Positions 9,489 through 18,501 are shown, counted from the stretch's first letter. The stretch is DNA of 64,000 bases from JAAXKN01 sp036261625 (GCA_036261625.1 DATAKL010000063.1:21704-85703), one strand, 5' to 3'. Made by a program: numbers and translations. The notes: generated by a model from the letters alone, not told the origin.

Positions 9489-9631
9489 TGAATAGCCACG
9501 AGCTTTAGCTCGTGGATTGAGGAATCCCCCTCTTTTGGGCTTTAGCCGCAGATTTTCCGGATGGAGGATCTGCGGCTAAAGCCACGGGTTTTTTATTATG
9601 TTCCCCACGACCTGAAGGTCGTGGCTATTCA
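9489..9631. repeat. REPIN-like hairpin repeat, copy 2
   Basis: Full-length element with ends TGAATAGCC and GGCTATTCA, left hairpin CCACGAGCTTTAGCTCGTGG, central GGGCTTTAGCC / GGCTAAAGCC arms and right hairpin CCACGACCTGAAGGTCGTGG. Same orientation as copy 1. Confidence 0.9.
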
Positions 9632-9690
9632 GGTCGTGGCTATTCAGGGTGAGGCTATTCAGGGTGAGGCTATTCAGGGTGAGGCTATAA
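9617..9690. repeat. 15-bp tandem repeat grown from a REPIN end
   Basis: Five units of about 15 bp: two of GGTCGTGGCTATTCA, two of GGGTGAGGCTATTCA and a last degenerate GGGTGAGGCTATAA. The first unit is the right end of the REPIN-like element, so the array arose by tandem duplication of that end. Confidence 0.85.
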
Positions 9691-9778
9691 TCTATGCCCT
9701 TGAATCTTTTAAAAATTAGGAGTATTAAATAGTAACTCTTAGATGGGAGTAATTTATAAACAAATGGAGGGTACGAAG

Positions 9779-10186
9779 ATGGGAATGCTTGATAAGCTTA
9801 AAAATGCAGAAGAGGGCGTGCTGGGTGTCTTAAGCGGAGAAAACAGGGAAATTACCAGCGCTCTTCTTCAGATGTTCACTCATAATGAACAGGGAGGCCT
9901 TCAGGGAATCGTTCAGTCCTTCCAGCAGAAGGGACTTGGGAATGTAGTTCAATCGTGGATGGGCAAGGGACAAAAACAGCCGGTAACAAAAGAGCAGATT
10001 AAAGAGGGCATGGGAGAAGAACGCATGCAGAACCTTGCCACTAAAACCGGGCATTCACCCGATACTGTAGCGGCCAGACTTCAGGAGGTGCTGCCTGAAA
10101 TAGTGAGCAAGCTTACTAACGAGGGGAAGGTTCCCGAGGGAAATTCCCTTCAGCAGGGAATCAACTTCATAAAAGAGAAACTATAA
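9779..10186 (+). CDS. YidB-like DUF937 protein
   Basis: About 135 residues of mostly helical sequence. The N-terminal 'GMLDKLKNAEEGVLGVLSGE' and the central 'GGLQGIVQSFQQKGLGNVVQSWMGKG' followed by 'ATKTGHSPDTVAARLQEVLPEIVSKLTNEGKVP' match the YidB/DUF937 family, whose role is unknown. The ATG at 9779 is chosen because GGAGGG (9766-9771) sits seven bases upstream; an in-frame ATG at 9764 overlaps that site. It is monocistronic and ends at a bidirectional terminator shared with the convergent gene at 10242. Confidence 0.85.
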   Translation: MGMLDKLKNAEEGVLGVLSGENREITSALLQMFTHNEQGGLQGIVQSFQQKGLGNVVQSWMGKGQKQPVTKEQIKEGMGEERMQNLATKTGHSPDTVAARLQEVLPEIVSKLTNEGKVPEGNSLQQGINFIKEKL

Positions 10187-10200
10187 GAGTGAAAAGTAGG

Positions 10201-10228
10201 AATGGGCAGACACTAAGGTCTGCCCATT
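10201..10228. terminator. Bidirectional terminator between convergent genes
   Basis: AATGGGCAGAC and GTCTGCCCATT form an 11-bp stem with a 6-base loop, followed by CTGTTTT on the plus strand. Confidence 0.8.
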
Positions 10229-10241
10229 CTGTTTTGAGAAA

Positions 10242-12176
10242 TTACTTCATAACAAGAAGCTTTCTAGAAGAAGAAAACTTCCCTGCCTGTATCTTATATA
10301 TATAAACACCGCTCGGGAGGCCTGAGGCGTTAAATTCCACCTCATAACTGCCTGCCGCTTTTTCCTGGTTAACAAGAGAAGTTATTTCACTTCCCAGCAC
10401 GTCAAATACCTTAAGCGTTACAAATGCCCTTTCAGGCAGGCTGTAGCGTATTTTTGTGGATGGGTTAAAAGGATTCGGGTAATTCTGCTCAAGTGAATAC
10501 TCCGAAGGGATTGCCTGGGTTTTGATATGTTCAATGTCTGTAGTCATATCGTAAGGGACCAAAGAAGCGTTAAGGCTTTCGCGGACAGTTATGCGGGCCT
10601 GTCCTCCCGGGGTATTTTCGGTTGAATTCTCGGTTTTTGAGTATTTTATGGAATAACCTTCTTTTGAACGGCTCACATAAGATCCATCTTCGGAAGAGAA
10701 ATAAAAATCGGCATAACCTCCCCCCTCATAGTCGCCGCCTATAGACCACCAGCCGGTATTTCCTCCGTCGGGGGGAGTTCCGTAACGTTTGCCCCGGTAG
10801 CTTGCCTTGCCCGGGTATGAGATATCCATAGAAAAGTAATCTGCGGAATCGCTAAAGTTAAGACTCAGCATAATATCCTTTGATACAAGTGCGTTTCCGG
10901 AAACGACATCGTTTCTGACAGTGGCTACATCCAGCTGTCCCAAGGTATATTCGAAAGATTTTGATGTGGAAAATTCCGAATAGTTACCGCTGCCGCTTAT
11001 AGAAAAAGGAGGCTGAACTGCATAGTCAAAATTAAAGAAAGCAGATGAATCTGAAATATTTTCGAGTATGGCGGAAATGCTGCCGCCGGCAAATGAAGAA
11101 GCCTGTTCACTGCCGTTTTTTGAGAAGTAGGTACCGCTCCAGGAAGTATCGCTCTGAGAGGTTTTGGAATGAGAGAACGAGGCGTTAAATTTCCAGAATT
11201 TTGCCGGGGGCTGTTTTATATTGATGAGCTCTGTGCCCATAAACATGGCAGGCCGGCCGGAGGGTTTTTCATGAACATAATAAGCGTGAAGAACGCCCGT
11301 TGTTTTTTCATTTCCCGCGGTAAATTTTACTTTAGCCGTTCCGTTTTCATCAGTAACAACCGAACCGGTCTCAAACTTTCCGCCCGTAGAGGCTTCAAGG
11401 GGGTTTCCCTCATAGTCAGTTCCTTCAAAGAGAATTTCCCTGTTCTTCAGGGGCACGCCGTCGCAGTCGGTCATTTTAATTTCAACGTCAATGGTTTCAT
11501 TTACATCGACATCCTTTTTTGAAGGTTTCAGCTCAATTTCAGGACCCGAAGCAGGTGTCCAGGTATCCCTTATAGCCACTTTTGTGTCTGTATTCCTTTT
11601 CTTCAGTTCAAAATCTCTAATAGTTGAAAGAAGAGGGGAAATCTTTTTAGCCAGGCTAATGCCGGCATTCTGAATGAGAGAGGGCTCAGTGGATAAAACA
11701 AAGGAAACGCTGCCCGTGGCTACAACTTCCCTGCTCCATGCGGTCTGCAAAGATATGACTGCCGTACAGTTGCCGTTTGAGCCGTTAACCTCGCCTGTGA
11801 TAATATAGTCGGCTGATTCCACAACACCCTCCGGAGGAAGGTTCGTGTATTCGGGACCGACCCGGAGAGTATCGCCCTGGTATTCAGAGGCATTTATCAT
11901 TGCACCATCCAGAAAAGAGATGCATCCTCCGTATGGGTATTCATCCATTAAATAGCCGCGTGCGAAGGGACCCACAAAAAAGAGTTTGAGATACTGCATT
12001 ATTGAATCAGGTTCTGCGGGCCTGGGAACATTTACGGCAAAATCGAAAAGAGCAACCCTGGGGCGCGAGCATTCACCGCAATCCTGTGCCATGGAACTAA
12101 AACTGAAAATAAAAAGAAAGGTAAACAAAAAGGACATGAAAAAAGAGCGCTGTTTTCTGAAAGAAGAGAATTTCAT
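10242..12176 (-). CDS. Exported Ig-like-domain protein with T9SS sorting domain
   Basis: About 644 residues. The start at 12176 gives 'MKFSSFRKQRSFFMSF' with a signal peptide ending near 'SSMAQ', and GGAG lies just before it; the open frame extends 19 codons further upstream without support. Residues after the signal include 'RPRVALFDFAVN', resembling proteins that score a named process, then an invasin/Big-1-like Ig domain with 'KKDVDVNETIDVEIKMTDCDGVPLKN' and 'TDENGTAKVKFTAG', a region with aromatic-rich beta strands, and a C-terminal T9SS domain ('QNYPNPFNPSTKI' to 'RKLLVMK'). It is likely surface-exposed. No enzymatic motif was recognised. Confidence 0.87.
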   Translation of the reverse strand: MKFSSFRKQRSFFMSFLFTFLFIFSFSSMAQDCGECSRPRVALFDFAVNVPRPAEPDSIMQYLKLFFVGPFARGYLMDEYPYGGCISFLDGAMINASEYQGDTLRVGPEYTNLPPEGVVESADYIITGEVNGSNGNCTAVISLQTAWSREVVATGSVSFVLSTEPSLIQNAGISLAKKISPLLSTIRDFELKKRNTDTKVAIRDTWTPASGPEIELKPSKKDVDVNETIDVEIKMTDCDGVPLKNREILFEGTDYEGNPLEASTGGKFETGSVVTDENGTAKVKFTAGNEKTTGVLHAYYVHEKPSGRPAMFMGTELINIKQPPAKFWKFNASFSHSKTSQSDTSWSGTYFSKNGSEQASSFAGGSISAILENISDSSAFFNFDYAVQPPFSISGSGNYSEFSTSKSFEYTLGQLDVATVRNDVVSGNALVSKDIMLSLNFSDSADYFSMDISYPGKASYRGKRYGTPPDGGNTGWWSIGGDYEGGGYADFYFSSEDGSYVSRSKEGYSIKYSKTENSTENTPGGQARITVRESLNASLVPYDMTTDIEHIKTQAIPSEYSLEQNYPNPFNPSTKIRYSLPERAFVTLKVFDVLGSEITSLVNQEKAAGSYEVEFNASGLPSGVYIYKIQAGKFSSSRKLLVMK

Positions 12177-12456
12177 AGTACTCCTGCAGAAATTTGTTTT
12201 ACTAAAACTAAGCACCCCGGGGAAAAATAGCAAACGGAAACTTGAGGGTAAATGGACAGGGGAAAATATTAATTCAGATAAATAATCCCCACTATGTGCT
12301 TTTTTTTATTATCTTTAGCCTGATAATTAATTTCTTTGGCAGGTTTTTGATCTCTACTTATATATTCATGCGGTTTACTTCTGCTAATCCTTTAAGTTAA
12401 GACATTCCTGGCTCTGAGTTATTCTTCACATTCATTCGAAAAGTGTTATACATAAT

Positions 12457-14250
12457 ATGACAAGTTCCGAGCATAAGTTTCACATACCCGTTCTTGGTGT
12501 GGGTTTTTCAGTGGATTCACCTCTAAAAGTTTCAAAATACGGCATTTCATCGGTCATTTCCCTTGTGGATGACACCCTGATGGAGAAGCTCCGCAGGCAT
12601 TATTCCGAAAAAATGAACACCCCCTACGAGCCGATTTCATCAAAGGATTACGACTGCAGAGCCGTAAGGATTACGGCATACCTCAACATGATAAACAGGA
12701 TTGTAAAGGAACAGTTTGAGGCTTTGAGGAATTCTGCATTCTCCAAAGGAAGTGAAATAAGCAGATATTTTGAAATGCTGCCCGACTTCTCCACTCTAAA
12801 AATGAAGTATAACGAAATGCTTTCTTCAAAAGATGAAGGCGTTATAAAAAAACTTCAGGCGTGGCTGAGAGAAAATATTCATCCCGGCTCAATTGACGTA
12901 AACATTATGAGCAAAGTGGATAACGGGAACTACGGCGAGAACGGGCAGGCTCTGGCCCAGGAATTCAACGATGCGCACGCGGCATTAAGGGGCTTTGCCC
13001 AAAGCGAGCTGGAAAGTTTCATCATATTCTCGGCCGGAATGAACCCCAGGCTATACAGCTACCTGGAAAATTTTGAGGATTTCTACCCCGCTCCAAACGG
13101 CAGCATGAAGAAAAAAATTGCAGTAAAGGTAAGCGATTTCCGCTCGGCATTAATTCAGGGAAAATTCCTGGCAAAAAAAGGTTTGTGGATATCGGAATAC
13201 AGGATTGAATCGGGACTTAACTGCGGAGGACACGCATTTGCCTCCGACGGGCAGCTTATGGGTCCAATACTCGGCGAGTTCAAAGATAAAAGAGAAGAAC
13301 TTTTTACTTCAGTGCGTGAAATATATCTTGAAGCACTCAAAAAGAAGAATATAACGATTGATCCCTCGTCGCTTAAAATAGACGTTACAGTTCAGGGAGG
13401 CGTGGGGAAATCAGAAGAGCAGAATTTCCTATTAAGGCATTTTAGGGTTAAGTCGGTCGGCTGGGGAAGTCCTTTTCTTCTTGTACCTGAAGTAATGAAT
13501 GTTGATGAGAATACGCTTAATAAGCTTGCCAGGGCCGGTGAAGATGATCTTTATCTAAGCGGCATATCACCATTGGGAGTTCCGTTTAACAGTCTGAGGG
13601 ACAATGAAAAGGAGCTGGAAAGGAATGAAAGGCTTAAGAACGGGAAGCCCGGAAGCGCATGCCCCAAGAAATTCCTGCAGTCAAACAAAGAGTTTTCAGA
13701 CAAGCCCTTATGCACAGCTTCAGTTACCTACATGAACAAGAAAATAAAAAGCCTGAAGGAAATGGGGCTTAGTGAAGAGGAATACAAGAAGGAGTTTGAC
13801 AAGGCAGCCGCAAAGACGTGTCTGTGCGAAGGTCTTTCAGCCTCAGCCTTGATTGTAAACGGAATTGAAACCCCTAAGATAAGTCAGGCCGTTGCGGTAT
13901 GCCCGGGACCGAATCTTGCATATTTTTCGAAGATCACGGGCTTAAAGGAAATGGTGGATCACATCTACGGAAGAATTAATCTTATAACACATCCACAGAG
14001 ACCGAACATGTTTGTTAAGGAATTATCTCTTTATGTGGATTATTTCTTCAAGAAGGCCACAGAAAGCCTGAAGCCGTACCCGCAGCAGACGGAGGCGTTT
14101 CTTAAGACATTCAGGTTGAACCTCCTCGAAGGAATAAAGTATTATAAAGGCATGATTCCCGACATAACAGAAGAGACCGAAAAGGTAAAGCAGAAGATGC
14201 GGGAAGAGATTGAGAAGTTTGAAGAGAAGCTTCTGGGGTTTGGGATATAA
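12457..14250 (+). CDS. Nitronate-monooxygenase-like TIM-barrel protein with C-terminal cysteine cluster
   Basis: The 597-residue protein is not one I can name. Three segments resemble the FMN-dependent nitronate monooxygenase/2-nitropropane dioxygenase barrel: 'IPVLGVGFSVDSPLKVSKYG' near the N terminus, 'SGLNCGGHAFA' (residues ~253-262, compare AGGHxG) and 'VQGGVGKSEE' followed by 'SVGWGSPFLLVPE' (compare GGIGT...GTRFLLTPE). It is nearly twice the length of that family, with a helical insert at residues ~60-210. The C-terminal third carries Cys402, Cys419, Cys455, Cys457 and Cys482, which could bind a metal or Fe-S centre. The family assignment is inference. It stands alone between divergent or convergent neighbours. 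Confidence 0.6.
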   Translation: MTSSEHKFHIPVLGVGFSVDSPLKVSKYGISSVISLVDDTLMEKLRRHYSEKMNTPYEPISSKDYDCRAVRITAYLNMINRIVKEQFEALRNSAFSKGSEISRYFEMLPDFSTLKMKYNEMLSSKDEGVIKKLQAWLRENIHPGSIDVNIMSKVDNGNYGENGQALAQEFNDAHAALRGFAQSELESFIIFSAGMNPRLYSYLENFEDFYPAPNGSMKKKIAVKVSDFRSALIQGKFLAKKGLWISEYRIESGLNCGGHAFASDGQLMGPILGEFKDKREELFTSVREIYLEALKKKNITIDPSSLKIDVTVQGGVGKSEEQNFLLRHFRVKSVGWGSPFLLVPEVMNVDENTLNKLARAGEDDLYLSGISPLGVPFNSLRDNEKELERNERLKNGKPGSACPKKFLQSNKEFSDKPLCTASVTYMNKKIKSLKEMGLSEEEYKKEFDKAAAKTCLCEGLSASALIVNGIETPKISQAVAVCPGPNLAYFSKITGLKEMVDHIYGRINLITHPQRPNMFVKELSLYVDYFFKKATESLKPYPQQTEAFLKTFRLNLLEGIKYYKGMIPDITEETEKVKQKMREEIEKFEEKLLGFGI

Positions 14251-14270
14251 TTTCCAACATTTGGATTGAA

Positions 14271-14293
14271 AAGGGGCCCGTCGAGGCGGGCTC
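14271..14293 (-). terminator. Terminator of the PAP2 gene
   Basis: On the minus strand GAGCCCG and CGGGCCC form a stem with loop CCTCGA, followed by CTTTTC. It overlaps the PAP2 stop and lies between the convergent genes ending at 14250 and 14293. Confidence 0.6.
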
Positions 14294-15168
14294 TAAAATG
14301 AATATGTAAGAGAGATCCCCGAATAATCGCTGCCGGCGAAGGGGAGGAAACGGAATTTCACGTCGCCATCAGGACTTTTCTCCATTACATTCCTGTAGTA
14401 TTTGCCTACGCTTGCGCCTATTGTATAAGTCATTAAGGTTGCCGCAATGGCATCTGAAAACCAGTGCATCGTCCCTTTATGAAATATGCTTACGCTTGCA
14501 ACGGTGTATGCCACCCATCCGTAGGTTAAATATTTAAGCCATGTCTTTTCAGGATAAAAATTTGAAAGCGCCGATGCGACAGCCATCGCCCCGCCCACGT
14601 GTCCCGAGGGCCAGCCCCTGTAAATGCCCCCTCTTACAAATCCGAAGTTAAACTGACGGCTTATTTCTTTCCTGTCGGCTTTGGAATTGGGATCCGGATG
14701 CGCCCGGCCTGTAATGCCTTTGAGGACAGATATATATGCTACGGTTAAAAGTCCCGCCTGCAGGACTGCAAAAGATGCCGCCACCATCCTCTTGTCGTTA
14801 TTGTGTTTGCCCAGAAAATACAGCACCCCTCCTGTAGTAATCGGGAGCGTGGAGCCGAGCACTACCCCCGGGAGCGCGTAATTTGCATATTGCGTATGAT
14901 CCATAAAGTAAGTAGTCACATGGTAATCCACATTTGTATGGATTATGGCATAAGTGGATGCAATACCCGCAAGCTGAAGGAGCCCCTTGTATCCCGAAAA
15001 AGCGTTTAAGAAATTGCAGCCGAGGTTATCGAAAGGAGAGATGTGTATTTCTTCGGACTGATATGCCTGAACCGGAACTTCAGGTGAATTATTCTGGAGT
15101 TTCATCTCCTGCGGAAATCCCTGAACAGACAAAACGATCAGAAAGACAAAAATATAAATTCTTTTCAT
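14293..15168 (-). CDS. PAP2-superfamily membrane phosphatase
   Basis: The 291-residue protein has a cleavable or anchoring N-terminal hydrophobic segment and five to six membrane helices. The three phosphatase motifs are visible: a degenerate first motif 'KGITGRAHP', the second 'PSGHVGGAMA' with the acid/base His, and the third 'FHKGTMHWFSDAIAA' with the nucleophilic His and its Asp partner. The family removes phosphate from lipids such as phosphatidic acid or undecaprenyl pyrophosphate at the outer face of the membrane. The first motif usually ends in Arg-Pro; here it ends in Ala-His-Pro after Arg. It is monocistronic. Confidence 0.88.
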   Translation of the reverse strand: MKRIYIFVFLIVLSVQGFPQEMKLQNNSPEVPVQAYQSEEIHISPFDNLGCNFLNAFSGYKGLLQLAGIASTYAIIHTNVDYHVTTYFMDHTQYANYALPGVVLGSTLPITTGGVLYFLGKHNNDKRMVAASFAVLQAGLLTVAYISVLKGITGRAHPDPNSKADRKEISRQFNFGFVRGGIYRGWPSGHVGGAMAVASALSNFYPEKTWLKYLTYGWVAYTVASVSIFHKGTMHWFSDAIAATLMTYTIGASVGKYYRNVMEKSPDGDVKFRFLPFAGSDYSGISLTYSF

Positions 15169-15302
15169 AAATCTTATATTCTCAGGTTCTCTATATAAAT
15201 AAATTGTAAAGAAAAACGGCCCATGTTCAATGTAATTCGGAGGCGGGAATTTCAGTTTTTATTAGAATTTTAATATTTTATATCTGACAATTGAGGTGAT
15301 TT

Positions 15303-15650
15303 ATGCTCTACTATGCCCTAAAAGTAATTATCTCTTCGGCTTTAATTGTGCTTGTTTCAGAGGTATCCAAAAGGAGCACTTTTCTTGGGAGTGTGTTTGC
15401 CTCTGTGCCGCTTGTTTCCATACTGGCTTTCATATGGCTATATGTCGATACAAAAGATAAGGCAAAGGTGGCGGACCTTTCATGGGGAATATTCTGGCTC
15501 GTGATACCTTCTTTATCCATGTTTATTCTGCTTCCCGCACTCTTAAAGAAAATGGGATTCTATCCTGCTCTTGCGTTATCAGTTATTATCATGGTTCTTT
15601 TTTATTTCCTGATGATTTTTCTGCTTGATAAATTCGGCATTAAAATATAG
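15303..15650 (+). CDS. DUF3147-family small membrane protein
   Basis: A 115-residue protein with four hydrophobic helices and the family segment 'VSEVSKRSTFLGSVFASVPLVS'. The family's function is unknown. It begins after 'TTGAGGTG' and the next gene starts 28 bases beyond its stop, so the two are probably co-transcribed. Confidence 0.82.
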   Translation: MLYYALKVIISSALIVLVSEVSKRSTFLGSVFASVPLVSILAFIWLYVDTKDKAKVADLSWGIFWLVIPSLSMFILLPALLKKMGFYPALALSVIIMVLFYFLMIFLLDKFGIKI

Positions 15651-15678
15651 TATATCCAGTATAAAAGAGGATATTTTG

Positions 15679-16191
15679 ATGATTGACAAAAACACGCTTA
15701 CATATGATCTGGAATGCGCTACCGCAAGGCTTGCAGAGGCTTTCGGGGATTTTCCTATGAATGAATTTAATAAAAGTGCCTCCATCGGCACGTGGTCGGC
15801 AGGCGATATTGCAGAGCATCTTTACATAACCGAAAGCTATATCAGCAGGACTCTTACCGGCTCGGTGAGGCCTTCGGACCGTAACCCGATGCAGAAGATC
15901 CCGCTGCTTGGAACCACATTCCAGGATTTCGAAAGAAAATTTACAGCAGGAAAAGAGATCTACCCCACTGAAGTTCCAAAGAACCGCGATGAGATTACTC
16001 AAAAGCTGGTAAATAACAGAATGATGCTATTAAACACAATAAAAACGCACGACTTATCGGAAAGCTGTCTTGATTTCATACATCCGAAGTTCGGAGAGCT
16101 GACGAGGGCTGAATGGATTTACTTTGTTATTTATCACGGCGAGCGTCATCTTCAGCAGCTGGAGAACGTGAGAAAATTTATTTCGCTCTAA
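15679..16191 (+). CDS. DinB-superfamily protein
   Basis: A 170-residue four-helix-bundle protein of the DinB/YfiT type. Characteristic pieces are 'GTWSAGDIAEHLYITESYISR' and the C-terminal 'YFVIYHGERHLQQLENVRK', giving the metal-binding His residues of the fold (His in 'EHLY', and 'HGERHLQQ'). Members act as metal-dependent hydrolases or thiol transferases; the substrate here is unknown. The ATG at 15679 is preferred because AGAGG lies nine bases upstream; the longer open frame from 15625 would overlap the DUF3147 gene. Confidence 0.85.
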   Translation: MIDKNTLTYDLECATARLAEAFGDFPMNEFNKSASIGTWSAGDIAEHLYITESYISRTLTGSVRPSDRNPMQKIPLLGTTFQDFERKFTAGKEIYPTEVPKNRDEITQKLVNNRMMLLNTIKTHDLSESCLDFIHPKFGELTRAEWIYFVIYHGERHLQQLENVRKFISL

Positions 16192-16197
16192 AGGATT

Positions 16198-16782
16198 TCA
16201 AAGCGTAACCTGCTCCATATCCATCTTTTCGGCGGAGCTTAAGGGGACGCATTTGTTCAGGTTTGTTTCACTGTCGCACCGGAGGTATTCCAGGGCCTCA
16301 TTCATCTTAAGAATGACGGGCATCCTGTTATGCAGCTTTTCAATAAATTTGTTTGGAGCTGTAGTTATGAGCGATGCATAGAGCTGCATGTCTTTCTCCA
16401 CGTAGAGTGCAGGGACAAAGAAGAACCTTTCATTCGGGAGGAAAATCCTGTAGGGGACTTTCCTTGTTCCTTCCTTTTTCCATTCATAGAATGCCGTCAT
16501 GGGCACGAGGCATTTATTTTCCGAAAAAAGTCTCTGCCAGTACGGTTTTTCCTTAATGGTTTCTATTCTGGAATTAAAGATGAGGTGTGATCCCTCGGAA
16601 AATTTAATTCCCCAGTTCATGGGAATGAGACTGAGCTCATTGCCTTTTTCAACCACGGTCATAATCTTCTGTGTAGGGGCAATATTCTCCCTCGGCAGCT
16701 CCACCTTAACCGGGGCGCCTTTAGTCTGGAGGGCCTCAAAGAGATCCTCAACCTGAATATTATTTTCAAATCTTCCGCACAT
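16198..16782 (-). CDS. SRAP-family DNA abasic-site crosslinking protein (YedK/HMCES-like)
   Basis: The 194-residue protein begins 'MCGRFENN', so that Cys2 becomes the N-terminal nucleophile after Met removal. Asn70 and Arg72 ('FNSRIETI'), Glu100 ('TAFYEWKK') and His151 ('LHNRMPVIL') match the active-site set of the SOS response-associated peptidase family. The family forms a thiazolidine link to abasic sites in single-stranded DNA to protect them. The stop is only seven bases from the convergent DinB stop. The length is slightly short for the family but all key residues are there. Confidence 0.93.
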   Translation of the reverse strand: MCGRFENNIQVEDLFEALQTKGAPVKVELPRENIAPTQKIMTVVEKGNELSLIPMNWGIKFSEGSHLIFNSRIETIKEKPYWQRLFSENKCLVPMTAFYEWKKEGTRKVPYRIFLPNERFFFVPALYVEKDMQLYASLITTAPNKFIEKLHNRMPVILKMNEALEYLRCDSETNLNKCVPLSSAEKMDMEQVTL

Positions 16783-16879
16783 AAAAATAAAATAAGAAAA
16801 ATCCCCGTAAAAGAAAATTGATTATTAGGCCGTTTTTTGGGATCTTATATAGCAAAGATTAAAGACAGAGAAGTAAAAA

Positions 16880-17428
16880 ATGGACAGAGCATTATTAGTA
16901 ATCGACATACAAAACGACTACTTCCCGGGCGGCAACTGCGAGCTTGAAGGTAGTATGGATGCGGCACAGAATGCGCGGAAGTTAATTGAGAGTTTCCGGA
17001 AAAGGGGTTCACACGTTATCTACATTCAGCACCTGTCATTAAGACCCGGCGCCACATATTTGCTGCCGGAGACGCTCGGGGCCGCAATACACGAGGCGGT
17101 TTTTCCCCATACGGGTGAAATTGTTTTTCAGAAAAATTACCCGAACAGTTTCAGGAATACCGGGCTTTTGGAATTTCTTTCGGAGCGGCAGTTAAGGCAG
17201 TTATATATCTGCGGCATGATGACGCACATGTGTGTGGATTCCACGACGAGAGCGGCATTTGACCTGGGATTTTCATGCACAATTGCGCACGATGCATGTG
17301 CAACAAAGGCGTTAACGATTAATGACAAAAAGATACCGGCAGAGCATGTGCACTTGTCGTTTCTTGCGGCGTTAAACGGAATGTTTGCCAGGGTTCAGGG
17401 CACGGATGAAATAATTAGCACGTTATAG
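16880..17428 (+). CDS. Isochorismatase-family cysteine hydrolase
   Basis: The 182-residue protein carries the Asp-Lys-Cys catalytic triad of this family: Asp9 in 'ALLVIDIQNDYFPGG', Lys85 in 'FQKNYPNSF' and Cys118 in 'CGMMTHMCVDSTTRAA'. Such enzymes hydrolyse amides or vinyl ethers (nicotinamide, isochorismate, carbamates); the substrate is not evident. The length is typical of cytoplasmic single-domain members. It is monocistronic, with a GC-rich repeat downstream. Confidence 0.9.
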   Translation: MDRALLVIDIQNDYFPGGNCELEGSMDAAQNARKLIESFRKRGSHVIYIQHLSLRPGATYLLPETLGAAIHEAVFPHTGEIVFQKNYPNSFRNTGLLEFLSERQLRQLYICGMMTHMCVDSTTRAAFDLGFSCTIAHDACATKALTINDKKIPAEHVHLSFLAALNGMFARVQGTDEIISTL

Positions 17429-17462
17429 AGAAAGTTTTCCTTACAGAATATATGTTCATCCC

Positions 17463-17513
17463 CGTCTGGGCGCACCCACCCGCCTAAGGCGTAGGCACGG
17501 CGCCGTGCGCCCC
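17463..17513. repeat. GC-rich palindromic repeat, copy 1
   Basis: 'CGTCTGGGCGCACCC...' to 'GGCACGGCGCCGTGCGCCCC' forms a GGGCGCAC/GTGCGCCC hairpin with an inner CGCCT motif. Its reverse complement matches 36558-36602. Confidence 0.7.
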
Positions 17514-17667
17514 ACACCATTGCCATAATTAAACGAAAGAAAAAATTATCCATCCGATAGTAATCATAAATTCCCCGGCGGCATCCAGAAAGAACAATGA
17601 ACATTTGCTAATTTCAGATATATTATGAAAATTTGCTGAGGTCATTATAAAAGCGGAGTAATTATTA

Positions 17668-18501
17668 ATGGTTGAGCACAGGAAGTCGGTTCTTTATCTC
17701 ATTGCAACTGCTGTATTATGGTCTCTTGGAGGTGTACTCATAAAGTGGGTTTCGTTAAGTGCTCTTGCCATTGCGGGTTTAAGGAGTCTTATTGCCTTTG
17801 CTTTCATTATGATTGCCTTCCGCCCTAAGTTAAGAATATCGCCCATAAGGATAATTGGCGGCTTTGCATATGCCGCAGTTGTAATACTGTTTGTTTCGGC
17901 AAACAAATTAACGACTGCCGCTAATGCTATACTGCTTCAGTATACGGCGCCTATTTATGTAGCCCTTCTGGGACACTGGTTCTTAAAGGAAAAGATTACG
18001 AAGACGGACTGGATTTCGATCATTATGGTTTTCTGCGGCATGATACTGTTTTTTCTGGACAAGCTTTCAACGGGCGATATGCTGGGCAACATAGTTGCAA
18101 TATTAAGCGGTGTTGCATTTGCGTGGCTGGTACTGCTGATGAGAAAGCAGAAAAACGAGTCGCCGTTGGATTCCGTTATATGGGGAAACCTGATTACGGC
18201 CTTAATATGCATTCCTTTTTATTTCAATCAGAGTATAGATGAAAAAAGCTGGATTGGATTATTGCTTTTAGGCATAGTACAGTTAGGCATTTCATATGTT
18301 CTTTACGCATACGCCATAAGGCATGTAAGCGCAATTGAAGGGATACTGATTCCTGTAATTGAGCCAATATTGAACCCGATATGGGTTTTGATATTCTTAG
18401 GTGAAACCCCGGGGTTCTGGGCAATAATAGGGGGCATAATAGTTATTGCCTCCCTGACATACAGAAGCACAGTGCAGATATGGAATAGAAGAACTGCCTG
18501 A
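17668..18501 (+). CDS. EamA/DMT-family transporter
   Basis: The 277-residue protein has ten hydrophobic segments in two halves of five, with the EamA-type pieces 'LWSLGGVLIKWVSLSALAIAGLRSLIAF' and 'YTAPIYVALLGHWFLKEKIT' in the first half and 'RHVSAIEGILIPVIEPILNPIWVLIFLGE' in the second. The family exports amino acids or other metabolites. The substrate is not predictable. There is no co-directional partner. Confidence 0.92.
   Translation: MVEHRKSVLYLIATAVLWSLGGVLIKWVSLSALAIAGLRSLIAFAFIMIAFRPKLRISPIRIIGGFAYAAVVILFVSANKLTTAANAILLQYTAPIYVALLGHWFLKEKITKTDWISIIMVFCGMILFFLDKLSTGDMLGNIVAILSGVAFAWLVLLMRKQKNESPLDSVIWGNLITALICIPFYFNQSIDEKSWIGLLLLGIVQLGISYVLYAYAIRHVSAIEGILIPVIEPILNPIWVLIFLGETPGFWAIIGGIIVIASLTYRSTVQIWNRRTA

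Noticed and set aside
9743..9778. Longer N terminus of the YidB-like protein
   Set aside because: The ribosome-binding site GGAGGG falls inside this stretch and directs the start at 9779.
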